Positions 14,365 to 21,318 of a stretch of 24,539 bases of DNA are shown in pieces (within the stretch, counting starts at the first letter, position 1; each line of letters opens with the position of its first letter). Under the pieces are notes generated by a model, which made no database searches, was not told where the DNA came from, and saw nothing but the letters and a program-made list of their open reading frames with translations. A program made the position numbers and the translations under genes. Source of the DNA: CAVQUE01 sp046290435 (lineage in GTDB: Bacteria > Actinomycetota > Acidimicrobiia > Acidimicrobiales > UBA8592); the NCBI GenBank assembly GCA_046290435.1, contig JBKAGO010000063.1, positions 1 to 24,539 on the forward strand, given 5' to 3'.

Positions 14365-15381
14365 ATGCAGGCACTGGTCGGAGCACTGAAGGCAGCGGGT
14401 GAACCCACCCGGCTTCGGATCCTCGCCCTGCTCGCCCACCACGAGCTCACGGTGTCCGAACTCGTCGCCATCCTCGGACAGAGCCAACCCCGTGTCAGCC
14501 GGCATCTCCGTGTCCTCGGCGACGCCGGTCTGGTGCACCGCCACGCCGAGGGCACCTCCGCGCTGTTCCGTCTCGAACGATCCGGTGAGCTCGGGCGACT
14601 CGTCCGGGCCATTCTCGACACCGTCGAAGCCGACGACCCCGATGTGCGTCGGGACCGGGGTCGCCTCGAAGAGATCCGCGCCGACCGCCGACGCCAGTCC
14701 GAGGACTACTTCCGCCGCCATGCGGCCGAATGGGATCTCATCAGCGATCACCACCCCGCCGACGCAGCCATCGAGCGCGCGCTGGTCGACCTGGTCACGG
14801 GCCTGGGCCGCATCGACCTGCTCGACCTCGGCACCGGTACCGGTCGCGTCCTCGAGCTCACCGGCCCGCAGATCCGCCGCGGGCTCGGCATCGATCGCAG
14901 TCGCGACATGCTCGCCATCGCCCGCGACCGCCTCGAACGGCGTTCCCTGCACAACTGTGAGGTCCGCCTGGGCGACATCGCCGCACTGGATCTCCCCGAC
15001 GGTGTCGTCGACGTCGTCGTGCTGCACCACGTGGTGCACTTCCTCGACGATCCCGACCGGGCGCTCGCCGAAGCCGCTCGGGTGCTGCGTCCAGGCGGCA
15101 CCCTGGCCATCGTCGACTTCGTACCGCATTCGCGGACCGAGCTCGCCGCTGCGCATGCACACCGCCGCCTGGGCGTCAGCACCGCCGAGATCGTCTCCTG
15201 GGCCGAACCCGCCGGCTTCGGCACCACACGCGAGGTCGTCTTTCCCTCACATGGCGGTCCCGATGCCGATGAACTCGCGGTAGCCCTGTGGATCGCCCGG
15301 CTCACCCCGCCCGAACCAGAACACGCTCCGGCACAGCGCCGGACGGATCCTCGTCGAGCCGCCCTGGAGGTCGCTTCGTGA
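14365..15381 (+). CDS. ArsR-family regulator fused to a SAM-dependent methyltransferase domain
   Basis: The 338-residue protein joins an N-terminal ArsR winged helix (about 1-90; GEPTRLRILALLAHHELTVSELV, QSQPRVSRHLRVLGDAGLV) to a class I methyltransferase fold (about 120-325; motif I DLGTGTG at 154-160, then GLGIDRSRDML, VVVLHHVVHFLDDP and VLRPGGTLAIVDFVP). The metal site ELCVC of arsenic sensors is ELTVS here, so it is not an As(III) sensor. In proteobacteria, ArsR proteins with such domains (SahR group) sense S-adenosylhomocysteine and control methionine-cycle genes. The 4-nt GTGA overlap with metF supports that role here. Enzymatic activity is uncertain; the domain may only bind ligand. 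Confidence 0.85.
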   Translation: MQALVGALKAAGEPTRLRILALLAHHELTVSELVAILGQSQPRVSRHLRVLGDAGLVHRHAEGTSALFRLERSGELGRLVRAILDTVEADDPDVRRDRGRLEEIRADRRRQSEDYFRRHAAEWDLISDHHPADAAIERALVDLVTGLGRIDLLDLGTGTGRVLELTGPQIRRGLGIDRSRDMLAIARDRLERRSLHNCEVRLGDIAALDLPDGVVDVVVLHHVVHFLDDPDRALAEAARVLRPGGTLAIVDFVPHSRTELAAAHAHRRLGVSTAEIVSWAEPAGFGTTREVVFPSHGGPDADELAVALWIARLTPPEPEHAPAQRRTDPRRAALEVAS

Positions 15382-16316
15382 ACACCACACCCCGACACCG
15401 GCACGCCGCAGCCTCTGCTGCGGCGAACGCCCTGCTCGAGCGTGTACACGCCCAGGCCCCCGGAAATCCTTCGGCCGGCGTCGACGTGTCGTTCGAGTTC
15501 TTCCCGCCGGCGACACCGGCCGGTGCTGACAAGCTCTGGCAGACCGTGACCACCCTCGAGAGCTACCGGCCCCGGTACGTCTCCATGACCTATGGCGCCG
15601 GAGGCTCCACCCAGGACCGCACGATCGGCGAGATCGAGCGGATCATCACCAACTCGTCGCTCGCGGTCGTCGGCCATCTCACCACGGTCGGTCATCCCGC
15701 CGCCCACGTCGATGCGGTCATCGACCGCTATCTGGAGCTCGGCGTCGACGGCATCGTCGCGCTGCGTGGCGACCCGCCCGAGGGCTCCGACGACGGGCGC
15801 CATCCCGACGGCTACCCCGACGCTGCGGCACTCGTCGCCGCCATCAGGGCCCGCAGCGACGTCGAGATCGCAGTCGGGGCCTATCCAGAGACCCATCCCC
15901 GTGCTGCGTCGCCCGAGGCGGACCTGGACAATCTCAAGCGCAAGGTCGACGCAGGTGCCGACGTCGCGATCACCCAGTTCTTCTTCGACACCGACCTGTT
16001 CGAGGCCTTCGTCGACCGTGTCCGTACCGCCGGCATCGACGTGCCGATCGTGCCCGGCATCATGCCCATCGTGAACCTGGAGCGGGTGCATGCCTTCGCC
16101 GATCGCTGTGGCGCGACGGTGCCCGCCTGGGTCGACGAGCTCTACGTCGGCCTCGACGACGATCCCGAGACCCGGGCCGAGGTCTCGGCCGCGCTCGCCG
16201 CCGACCAGTGCCGGCGCCTCGCCGCTGCCGGGGCCGACTCGTTCCACTTCTACACCCTCAACCAGCCCAGCCTCACCACCCGGATCTGCGATCTCCTCGG
16301 GGTCGCTGCGACCTGA
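15378..16316 (+). CDS. metF: methylenetetrahydrofolate reductase
   Basis: MetF uses FAD and NAD(P)H to reduce 5,10-methylene-THF to 5-methyl-THF, the methyl donor for methionine synthesis. The 312-residue product has the family landmarks: SFEFFPP with the catalytic glutamate (E40), YVSMTYGAGGSTQDRT, LRGDPP (129-134), AYPETHP, LKRKVDAGADVAITQFFFD and the C-terminal FYTLNQ. It is slightly longer than the E. coli enzyme because of about 30 extra N-terminal residues. The GTG start at 15378 overlaps the upstream TGA by 4 nt, so translation is coupled to the ArsR-methyltransferase gene. Start codons further upstream in frame would lie deep in that gene and are unlikely. Confidence 0.94.
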   Translation: MNTTPRHRHAAASAAANALLERVHAQAPGNPSAGVDVSFEFFPPATPAGADKLWQTVTTLESYRPRYVSMTYGAGGSTQDRTIGEIERIITNSSLAVVGHLTTVGHPAAHVDAVIDRYLELGVDGIVALRGDPPEGSDDGRHPDGYPDAAALVAAIRARSDVEIAVGAYPETHPRAASPEADLDNLKRKVDAGADVAITQFFFDTDLFEAFVDRVRTAGIDVPIVPGIMPIVNLERVHAFADRCGATVPAWVDELYVGLDDDPETRAEVSAALAADQCRRLAAAGADSFHFYTLNQPSLTTRICDLLGVAAT

Positions 16317-16320
16317 GGAA

Positions 16321-16339
16321 CGGGCAGCAGGCGCGCCCG
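16321..16339. terminator. short hairpin between convergent metF and DUF4349 genes
   Basis: CGGGC (16321-16325) pairs with GCCCG (16335-16339) over a 9-nt loop in the 33-nt gap between converging genes. It is a weak candidate for a bidirectional terminator. Confidence 0.3.
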
Positions 16340-16349
16340 GACAGCCGGT

Positions 16350-17765
16350 TCAGGATGACTCGTCGGCGGTCGACACGACCGGCCCCTTCGAGCGCCGCAC
16401 GCGGAGGTGCCAGACGAGCCACACCACGAACGGGATCCACAGGAACGGTACTGCGACCGCCAGGGCCAGGATCACGACGTTCGCGGCGAGCAGCAGCGCG
16501 TTCCAGCCTGCCGAAAAGGCAGCCGCCACGCCCGGCAGGGTGAGCTCCTGTTCGACGTCGAGGCGACCGTCGCCGGTCGCCTCCACCGTGCCGAATCCCA
16601 GGTCGACACCGTTGGCATCGACCGGCACCGCAGAGGCTCGGGCCGACCCGAAGATCGAGGGGCCCGCTTCGAACGATGCGACGAGGACAATCGCCGCGCC
16701 CGGCTCGAGCGGTGCCGCAAGATCACCCACGACCACAGCGAAGTCGTCGAGTTCGAGAGCGAGGTCGCGGTGCACCACGTCGAGCTCGGTCAGCATCGTG
16801 TCCCCGTCGTTGCGGACCTCGACGCAGACGGTCACGTCGTCGCCCTCGCCGACGGTCAGCTCCTCATCGCCCGAGCAGCTCTCACGAGCCTCGTCGGGGC
16901 CCTCGGAGTAGCGGACCTCGACGGTGAGGCCCGGATCGGGGCGGGCCTGGGTGAGCACCACGGTGATCGTGGCGAGGTCGACCTGGCCCCGCAACGTGCG
17001 CAGCTGCCCCCGGAGCAGTTCCAGATCCGTCTCTCGCACCAGGAGTTCACGCTCCAGCGACGCCACCTCTTCCAGCCCTGTGGCGCCCTCGAGAAATGTG
17101 CGGAGTCGCTCGACGCTCGCCTCTGCGGTGACGATCCGGCTCTCGAGATCGACGATGCGTTCGGTGACGTCGTCCGCGGTGATGACCTGGTCGGTCAGCA
17201 CGCCCACCTCGCCGAGGCGGGCTACGGCCGTCTGGAACTGCTCGGGTGCGACCTTGAACACCAGGACCGTCCGGGGCGTGTCCGCCACCGAGGTCTCCTG
17301 ACCGAAGAGCAGCCCACCCAGCGATTCGATGACCGTGAGCGCCTGTCTGCCGGCGACGACCACGTCGTCGACGGCCACCCCGATCTGCGCGGTGAACACG
17401 ATGTCGCGACCGATGTCGATCGGCTGGAGGGCTCCGACGTCGGCGCCACCGGTGCCGAGAGCAGGTCCGTTGGCCCCATCCGACGGACCCGACTCCTCGC
17501 TCTGGGCCTCGACGGCAGCGTCGACTGCGTCGCTCGCGACGAGCGCCCCTGCATCCCCACCTTCTTCGCCCCCGTCCCCCATGGCGTCCTCAGCGGGCTC
17601 CTCGAAGCTCGTCGCGGCATCTTCCTCGTCGTCGCCGCTGCACGCAGCCGCAACCAGAACCAGCGCGAACAGGATCGACAGCATTCGCCGCCACCGACGT
17701 CGCCAGCGTCCGCTGCTCCCCGTGCGTGGCCGCGCAGATTGTCGACCGTCCACCCATGCGTTCAT
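16350..17765 (-). CDS. DUF4349 lipoprotein with coiled coil and C-terminal membrane helix
   Basis: The 471-residue protein begins with an Arg-rich stretch and a lipoprotein signal (MLSILFALVLVAAAC; predicted lipidated C42). An acidic low-complexity linker precedes the DUF4349 region (about 118-275; RDIVFTAQIGVAVDDV, GGLLFGQETSV, VTERIVDLESRI), which contains a coiled coil (VERLRTFLEG...LERELLVRETDLELLRGQLRTL). A second extracytoplasmic domain (about 280-410) resembles CARDB/Ig-like folds, and a hydrophobic helix near 425-450 is followed by a basic tail (LRVRRSKG). DUF4349 function is unknown; cell-envelope location is clear from topology. GGGGAGGGG upstream supports the start at 17765; an internal Met at 17684 is the alternative. 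Confidence 0.82.
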   Translation of the reverse strand: MNAWVDGRQSARPRTGSSGRWRRRWRRMLSILFALVLVAAACSGDDEEDAATSFEEPAEDAMGDGGEEGGDAGALVASDAVDAAVEAQSEESGPSDGANGPALGTGGADVGALQPIDIGRDIVFTAQIGVAVDDVVVAGRQALTVIESLGGLLFGQETSVADTPRTVLVFKVAPEQFQTAVARLGEVGVLTDQVITADDVTERIVDLESRIVTAEASVERLRTFLEGATGLEEVASLERELLVRETDLELLRGQLRTLRGQVDLATITVVLTQARPDPGLTVEVRYSEGPDEARESCSGDEELTVGEGDDVTVCVEVRNDGDTMLTELDVVHRDLALELDDFAVVVGDLAAPLEPGAAIVLVASFEAGPSIFGSARASAVPVDANGVDLGFGTVEATGDGRLDVEQELTLPGVAAAFSAGWNALLLAANVVILALAVAVPFLWIPFVVWLVWHLRVRRSKGPVVSTADESS

Positions 17766-17892
17766 GGGACCCCTCCCCCGCCGACGGCGGAACTTCCGAC
17801 GTCGACCCCACTCCGACGTCGCAACCGGACCCCTGGTTCCCGGAGCCTCCTCTAGGCCGCGATCGCTCGCCGCACGCCGCGGGCGCGGCGAC

Positions 17893-17898
17893 TACCGT
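17893..17898 (+). promoter_or_regulatory. -10 box of leaderless promoter for the selenoprotein candidate
   Basis: TACCGT lies 6 nt before the ATG at 17905, with no ribosome binding site in between. This well-placed promoter shows the reading frame upstream of the in-frame TGA is normally expressed. Confidence 0.55.
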
Positions 17899-17904
17899 CG
17901 GACC

Positions 17905-18786
17905 ATGAGTGCATCACGCAGCGGACTATTCGCAGCCGCCCCCGGCGCCGGCGAGGCGTTCTTCGAGTTGTACGGGACCTTCTGGCGCGACGGTCGCCTC
18001 GACCAGGAGCTGAAGGAGATCGTGCGGCTGCGAAACGCCCGCATCACCGACTGCGGGTATTGACGCAACGTCCGGTTCTCGCTCGCCCGTGAGGCGGGTC
18101 TCACCGAGGATCTCGCAGCCGAGATCGACGACACCTACGCACAGCGCGACCTCCCCGAGCAATGGAAGGTCGCGCTCGCCTTCTGCGACCACTTCCTGGC
18201 GTCACCCGGCCCCTTACCCGACGACCTCAGCGCAGCCATGGCCCGCCACTTCGATGCCGGCGAATGGACCGAGCTCGCACTGGGCCTCGGCCTCTTCCAC
18301 GGCTTTTCGAAGATGCTCATCGCACTCGGGCTCGAGCCCGACCAGATGGACACCACCGTCCTCCCCACACCCCAGGCGACAGGGGCCGATGTGCCGCCAC
18401 CGGACTTCGACGACCCCGTGGTGGCCCTGTTGGCCCCCCGGCCGGACCTCGCGGCGCCGTGGCAACACATGGCCCGGTGCCTCGACGCCCTTCCCGACGT
18501 CGATCCCCGTCTGTTGGCCGCCGCCCGCCGACGGCTGGCCGAGCTCATCGGCGTTGCCGAATTGGCACCGAGGCCTGCCGCCGATGACACCGACGAGGAG
18601 CATCACGGCCTCGTCGTCGAGCTGGCCGAGTTGTTCGCCATCGATGTGCGCGCCATCGACGTAGCGCACCGGGACCGTCTGCGCCAGGGGCTCGGTGAGG
18701 CCGGATTGGTCGGCCACATCATGAACCTCGCCGTCTACGACGGCATGTGGCGCGTGGCCGCCTGCCGAGTGGGCGCCCCGGCCTGA
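17905..18786 (+). CDS. carboxymuconolactone decarboxylase/AhpD-like selenoprotein (CxxU), TGA at 18061-18063 read as Sec
   Basis: Read through the TGA, this is a 293-residue protein of the carboxymuconolactone decarboxylase/AhpD family, which uses a CxxC thiol pair for peroxide reduction or related chemistry. The family core is plain: ELKEIVRLRNARITDCGY, then TGA, then RNVRFSLAREAGLTEDLA. The TGA replaces the second Cys of the motif (C50-G-Y-U53). The frame then stays open for 240 codons with matching codon use, so ordinary truncation does not explain it. A SECIS-like stem-loop follows the TGA. A second, degenerate copy of the fold (about 165-293; VVELAELFAIDVRAIDVAHRDRL...LAVYDGMW) lacks the Cys pair. 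The alternative is a nonsense-mutated pseudogene. No selA, selB, selC or selD is in the window. Confidence 0.75.
18073..18106 (+). promoter_or_regulatory. candidate bacterial SECIS element
   Basis: Starting 9 nt after the TGA, CGGU (18073-18076) pairs with ACCG (18103-18106). After a small internal loop, GCUCGCC (18081-18087) pairs with GGCGGGU (18093-18099; five GC and two GU pairs), capped by the 5-nt loop CGUGA (18088-18092). The apical loop lies 24 nt after the TGA and has G as its second base. Both fit my recollection of the bacterial SECIS pattern, in which SelB binds an in-frame hairpin just downstream of UGA. GC-rich coding DNA forms hairpins easily, so this is supportive rather than decisive. 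Confidence 0.55.
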
Positions 18787-18791
18787 GCGAG

Positions 18792-18819
18792 CGGCGACGA
18801 CCGCCGGCCGTCGTCGCCG
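18792..18819. terminator. strong bidirectional terminator-like hairpin
   Basis: CGGCGACGAC (18792-18801) and GTCGTCGCCG (18810-18819) are perfect 10-bp complements around an 8-nt loop, in the 58-nt gap between the converging selenoprotein and FG-GAP genes. It lacks T-tracts but is the most stable intergenic hairpin I found in the window. Confidence 0.55.
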
Positions 18820-18844
18820 GGGCAATGCCACGCGACGATCACGA

Positions 18845-20476
18845 TCACGACAACGCGTCCTGCAAGGTCGACGCGAACTGGTCACCGGTCTCGGCACGGT
18901 TGGCCAGGCGACCGCCCTGGGTCAACACGGTGCGTTGGCCGGGGCGCAAACGGTTCCGGGCCCCTTCGAGGATCACCAGCTGTCCCGCGTCGCGTTTCCC
19001 ATCGACGTCAGCTCCGGGCACGCCGATTGCCACATCGTCACGGCCATCGCCGTTCCAGTCGAGCACCGCGAGGGAGCTGCCGAAGAAGTCGCCCGGCGCC
19101 GGTGTCCGGCCGAGTGCCCGCCGTCCCGCCACGAGCTGTGCCTCGACCTCATCGCTCCAGCGCGGTCCACCACGAACCACATAGACGGCGCCGGCACCGG
19201 CGCGGTCATCGACCGTCGCGAACGGAGCGCCGACGATCAGGTCGCCGCAGCCGTCACTGCCCAGATCAGCTCCCGCCAGGGCCTTGCCGAAACCGGCGTT
19301 CGCCCGCGCTCCGGGCAGTCCACGGCGCCCGGCCGCCAACCGCACGACATCGCGGCGGTCGAGGCCGTCGGGAGATCCCCCGATGACCTGCACGATCCCG
19401 GTGTTGGGGTCGTTACCGAGGTCCTCGTTGGGGGAGCCGATGGCCAACTCGTCGAAGCCGTCACAGTCGAGGTCGACCGCAGCCACCGCGAAGCCGAAGA
19501 GATCACCGGCCTGAGCGCGGCCGCGCAACAGGGGCTGGGTGAAACGCTGATTCCCTTCGGTCCCGAGCCCGGTCTCGCTTCCGTACAGGACGTTGACCGC
19601 TCCGGCATCGCCCTGGCGGCGGACGCGCTCGCCGGGGACGCCGATAGCCAGGTCGTCGAAGCCGTCGCCGTCGAAATCGCCGACCGCCATCGAGCGTCCG
19701 AAGCTGTCGCCGTCTGCGGGCTGACCACCGATGGCGCCGGCCTGGCTGAACTGAGTGGAGCGCCCGGGGTCGATTCCGTCGGCGCTTCCCATCACGACCG
19801 TGACGGCGCCTGCGACCGTGGCGCCTCCGGCGCGTTCGCCGACGGCGCTGATGGCGATGTCGCCGAAGCCGTCACCGTCGAAGTCGCCCGAAGCGAGATC
19901 CCAGCCGAAGGCATTGTCGGGTCGTGGTGTGCCCGGGAGCCCGTCGCGACCCTCCACCAGGCGCACCGCTGCGGCACGTCGGAGGCCACGCGGGCCGCCG
20001 GGAACGACATGGACGACCCCGGCGCGGGTATGCGGGCCGACACGCTCACCCGGAGAGCCGATCACCGCATCGGCGTGACCGTCGCCGTCGATGTCCACGA
20101 GCTCGACCGAGCCGCCGAAGGCGTCACCGGGCCGCGGCTTGCCGGCGATCGGTCCGCCCTGGCGCAGGAATCCACCGAACCGCGGCCGCATGGCAGCCGA
20201 TGGACCGAGCACCACATGCACCAGTCCGGCGTCTCGACGGCTGCCGAGATCCTCGAGAGGGACCCCGATCAGCAGGTCATCGCTACCGTCGCCGTTGATG
20301 TCGCGAAGCGAAGCGCCCCCCGCCGGAACGGCGATGGCGGCAGGAAATACGACCGCTACGGCCACCGCAGCCGCCACACGGCGGCGAAACGATCTGCCGG
20401 GCGCGTCGGGCAGGCGATGTCCGGGCACCGGGGCGCGGCGCTGGGAACGGCGTTGGATGGGACGGCGGGTCCGCAT
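18845..20476 (-). CDS. secreted FG-GAP (integrin-alpha-like) seven-repeat propeller
   Basis: The 543-residue protein has a long Arg-rich N-terminus, a hydrophobic signal core (AAAVAVAVVFPAAIAVPAGGAS) and then seven FG-GAP repeats, each with a calcium-loop core: DINGDGSDD, DIDGDGHAD, DFDGDGFGD, DFDGDGFDD, DLDCDGFDE, DLGSDGCGD and DWNGDGRDD, usually followed by a short strand such as LAIGVP. Seven repeats match a single seven-bladed propeller. Repeats five and six have lost part of the loop (Cys or Ser replacing Asp/Asn). Such proteins are extracellular and Ca-stabilised, likely adhesive; the ligand is unknown. GGAG 6 nt upstream favours the ATG at 20476 over 20539. Confidence 0.88.
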   Translation of the reverse strand: MRTRRPIQRRSQRRAPVPGHRLPDAPGRSFRRRVAAAVAVAVVFPAAIAVPAGGASLRDINGDGSDDLLIGVPLEDLGSRRDAGLVHVVLGPSAAMRPRFGGFLRQGGPIAGKPRPGDAFGGSVELVDIDGDGHADAVIGSPGERVGPHTRAGVVHVVPGGPRGLRRAAAVRLVEGRDGLPGTPRPDNAFGWDLASGDFDGDGFGDIAISAVGERAGGATVAGAVTVVMGSADGIDPGRSTQFSQAGAIGGQPADGDSFGRSMAVGDFDGDGFDDLAIGVPGERVRRQGDAGAVNVLYGSETGLGTEGNQRFTQPLLRGRAQAGDLFGFAVAAVDLDCDGFDELAIGSPNEDLGNDPNTGIVQVIGGSPDGLDRRDVVRLAAGRRGLPGARANAGFGKALAGADLGSDGCGDLIVGAPFATVDDRAGAGAVYVVRGGPRWSDEVEAQLVAGRRALGRTPAPGDFFGSSLAVLDWNGDGRDDVAIGVPGADVDGKRDAGQLVILEGARNRLRPGQRTVLTQGGRLANRAETGDQFASTLQDALS

Positions 20477-20510
20477 GGTCGTCTCCGATCTGTCGGCGCC
20501 CGGACATCGA

Positions 20511-20516
20511 ACCGTA
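20511..20516 (-). promoter_or_regulatory. -10 candidate for the FG-GAP gene
   Basis: TACGGT on the minus strand fits TANNNT and gives a leader of about 28 nt containing the GGAG ribosome binding site. It lies in the 101-nt gap after the J-domain gene; no -35 was seen. Confidence 0.35.
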
Positions 20517-20577
20517 ATGTCACCGGCCCCGGGACCCACGGATGTGTGACCGACGGCCTGTCCTCAGCGCCGGCCAC

Positions 20578-21270
20578 TCAACCCACGGTGGTGACGCACC
20601 AGAGCCCGCCGAGACCGGGCCGGTAGATGGCATCGAACTCGTCGGCGCAGGTTCCCGCGCCTTCGATCGTTCCCCACACGATGGCGTCGTAACCCCCGCC
20701 GCAAGGCACCAGCTCGGCCACCGGGGAGAGATCGAGGCAACCAATGGGGGTGCCGGTGGGCAAGACCACCGGAGCCGGGCCGTCGGGCTCCTCGCCGCCG
20801 CCGCCGGCCACGAGCGCCGCGACCCCGACGACGACCGCCATGATTGCGAAGAGGGTTGCCAGCGCGCCGGGGCGTAGCAGCTTCGCGGTGCCCCGGATCT
20901 CCATCTCGCGGGCGTCGGCGACCTCCGGACCGGTCTCGCGCCGCGGCGGCGTGGGGGCTTCGCTGCGGTCGTAGGGCCGCCACGCGGTGTCGCTACGGCC
21001 ATCGACGATCCGGGCGGTGCCTGATGTGACCGGGCGACCCGATCCCGCGCGCAGCCGGGCGTCGTAGGCCCGCCGCCTCTCGGGATCCGACACCACCGAC
21101 CACGCGGCGTTCAGCTCCTGCATTGCCCGCTCTGCGCGGCGACGCTCATCGGCGGGCCGGCCGACGAACTGGTCGGGATGGAGGCGACGCGCCCGGTTCA
21201 GATAGGCACGCCGGAGCTGTTGGGGGGTGGCGTCGGGGGACGCTCCGAGGGTGTCGTAGTGGGTGGCCAT
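20578..21270 (-). CDS. J-domain protein with one membrane segment
   Basis: The 230-residue protein starts with a complete J domain (about 1-72): HYDTLGASPDATPQQLRRAYLNRARRL, the HPD motif at 31-33 that triggers DnaK ATP hydrolysis, and AWSVVSDPERRRAYDARL. A polar linker leads to a membrane helix (about 133-156, LATLFAIMAVVVGVAALVAG) and an extracytoplasmic tail with four cysteines (GCLDL, VPCGGG, GTCADEF, LWCVTT), probably two disulfides, of a kind seen in septum-formation-like small domains. The J domain would face the cytosol and could recruit DnaK to the membrane. It lies 48 nt downstream of murF on the same strand and may be co-transcribed. No Shine-Dalgarno sequence is visible. Confidence 0.85.
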   Translation of the reverse strand: MATHYDTLGASPDATPQQLRRAYLNRARRLHPDQFVGRPADERRRAERAMQELNAAWSVVSDPERRRAYDARLRAGSGRPVTSGTARIVDGRSDTAWRPYDRSEAPTPPRRETGPEVADAREMEIRGTAKLLRPGALATLFAIMAVVVGVAALVAGGGGEEPDGPAPVVLPTGTPIGCLDLSPVAELVPCGGGYDAIVWGTIEGAGTCADEFDAIYRPGLGGLWCVTTVG

Positions 21271-21318
21271 GACCGGATTCGACGTGGGGGTTGGAGCAAC
21301 CGACGATACCGGCGTCGG

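Noticed and set aside
13071..14402. 443-codon plus-strand frame opposite the membrane-anchored propeller-like gene
   Set aside because: Arg/His/Asp-rich shadow; it also runs past the ArsR start without a plausible domain.
16407..17855. 482-codon plus-strand frame opposite the DUF4349 gene
   Set aside because: Antisense shadow with no recognisable motif; the minus strand has lipobox, coiled coil and membrane helix.
18238..18786. A separate 182-aa ORF starting at ATG 18238
   Set aside because: It begins in the middle of a conserved helix of the CMD fold; the frame and family sequence continue upstream to the TGA at 18061, so this is an internal Met rather than a gene start.
18935..20626. 563-codon open frame on the plus strand opposite the FG-GAP gene
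   Set aside because: It is a shadow frame of high-GC coding DNA; the minus strand encodes seven recognisable repeats with a signal peptide.
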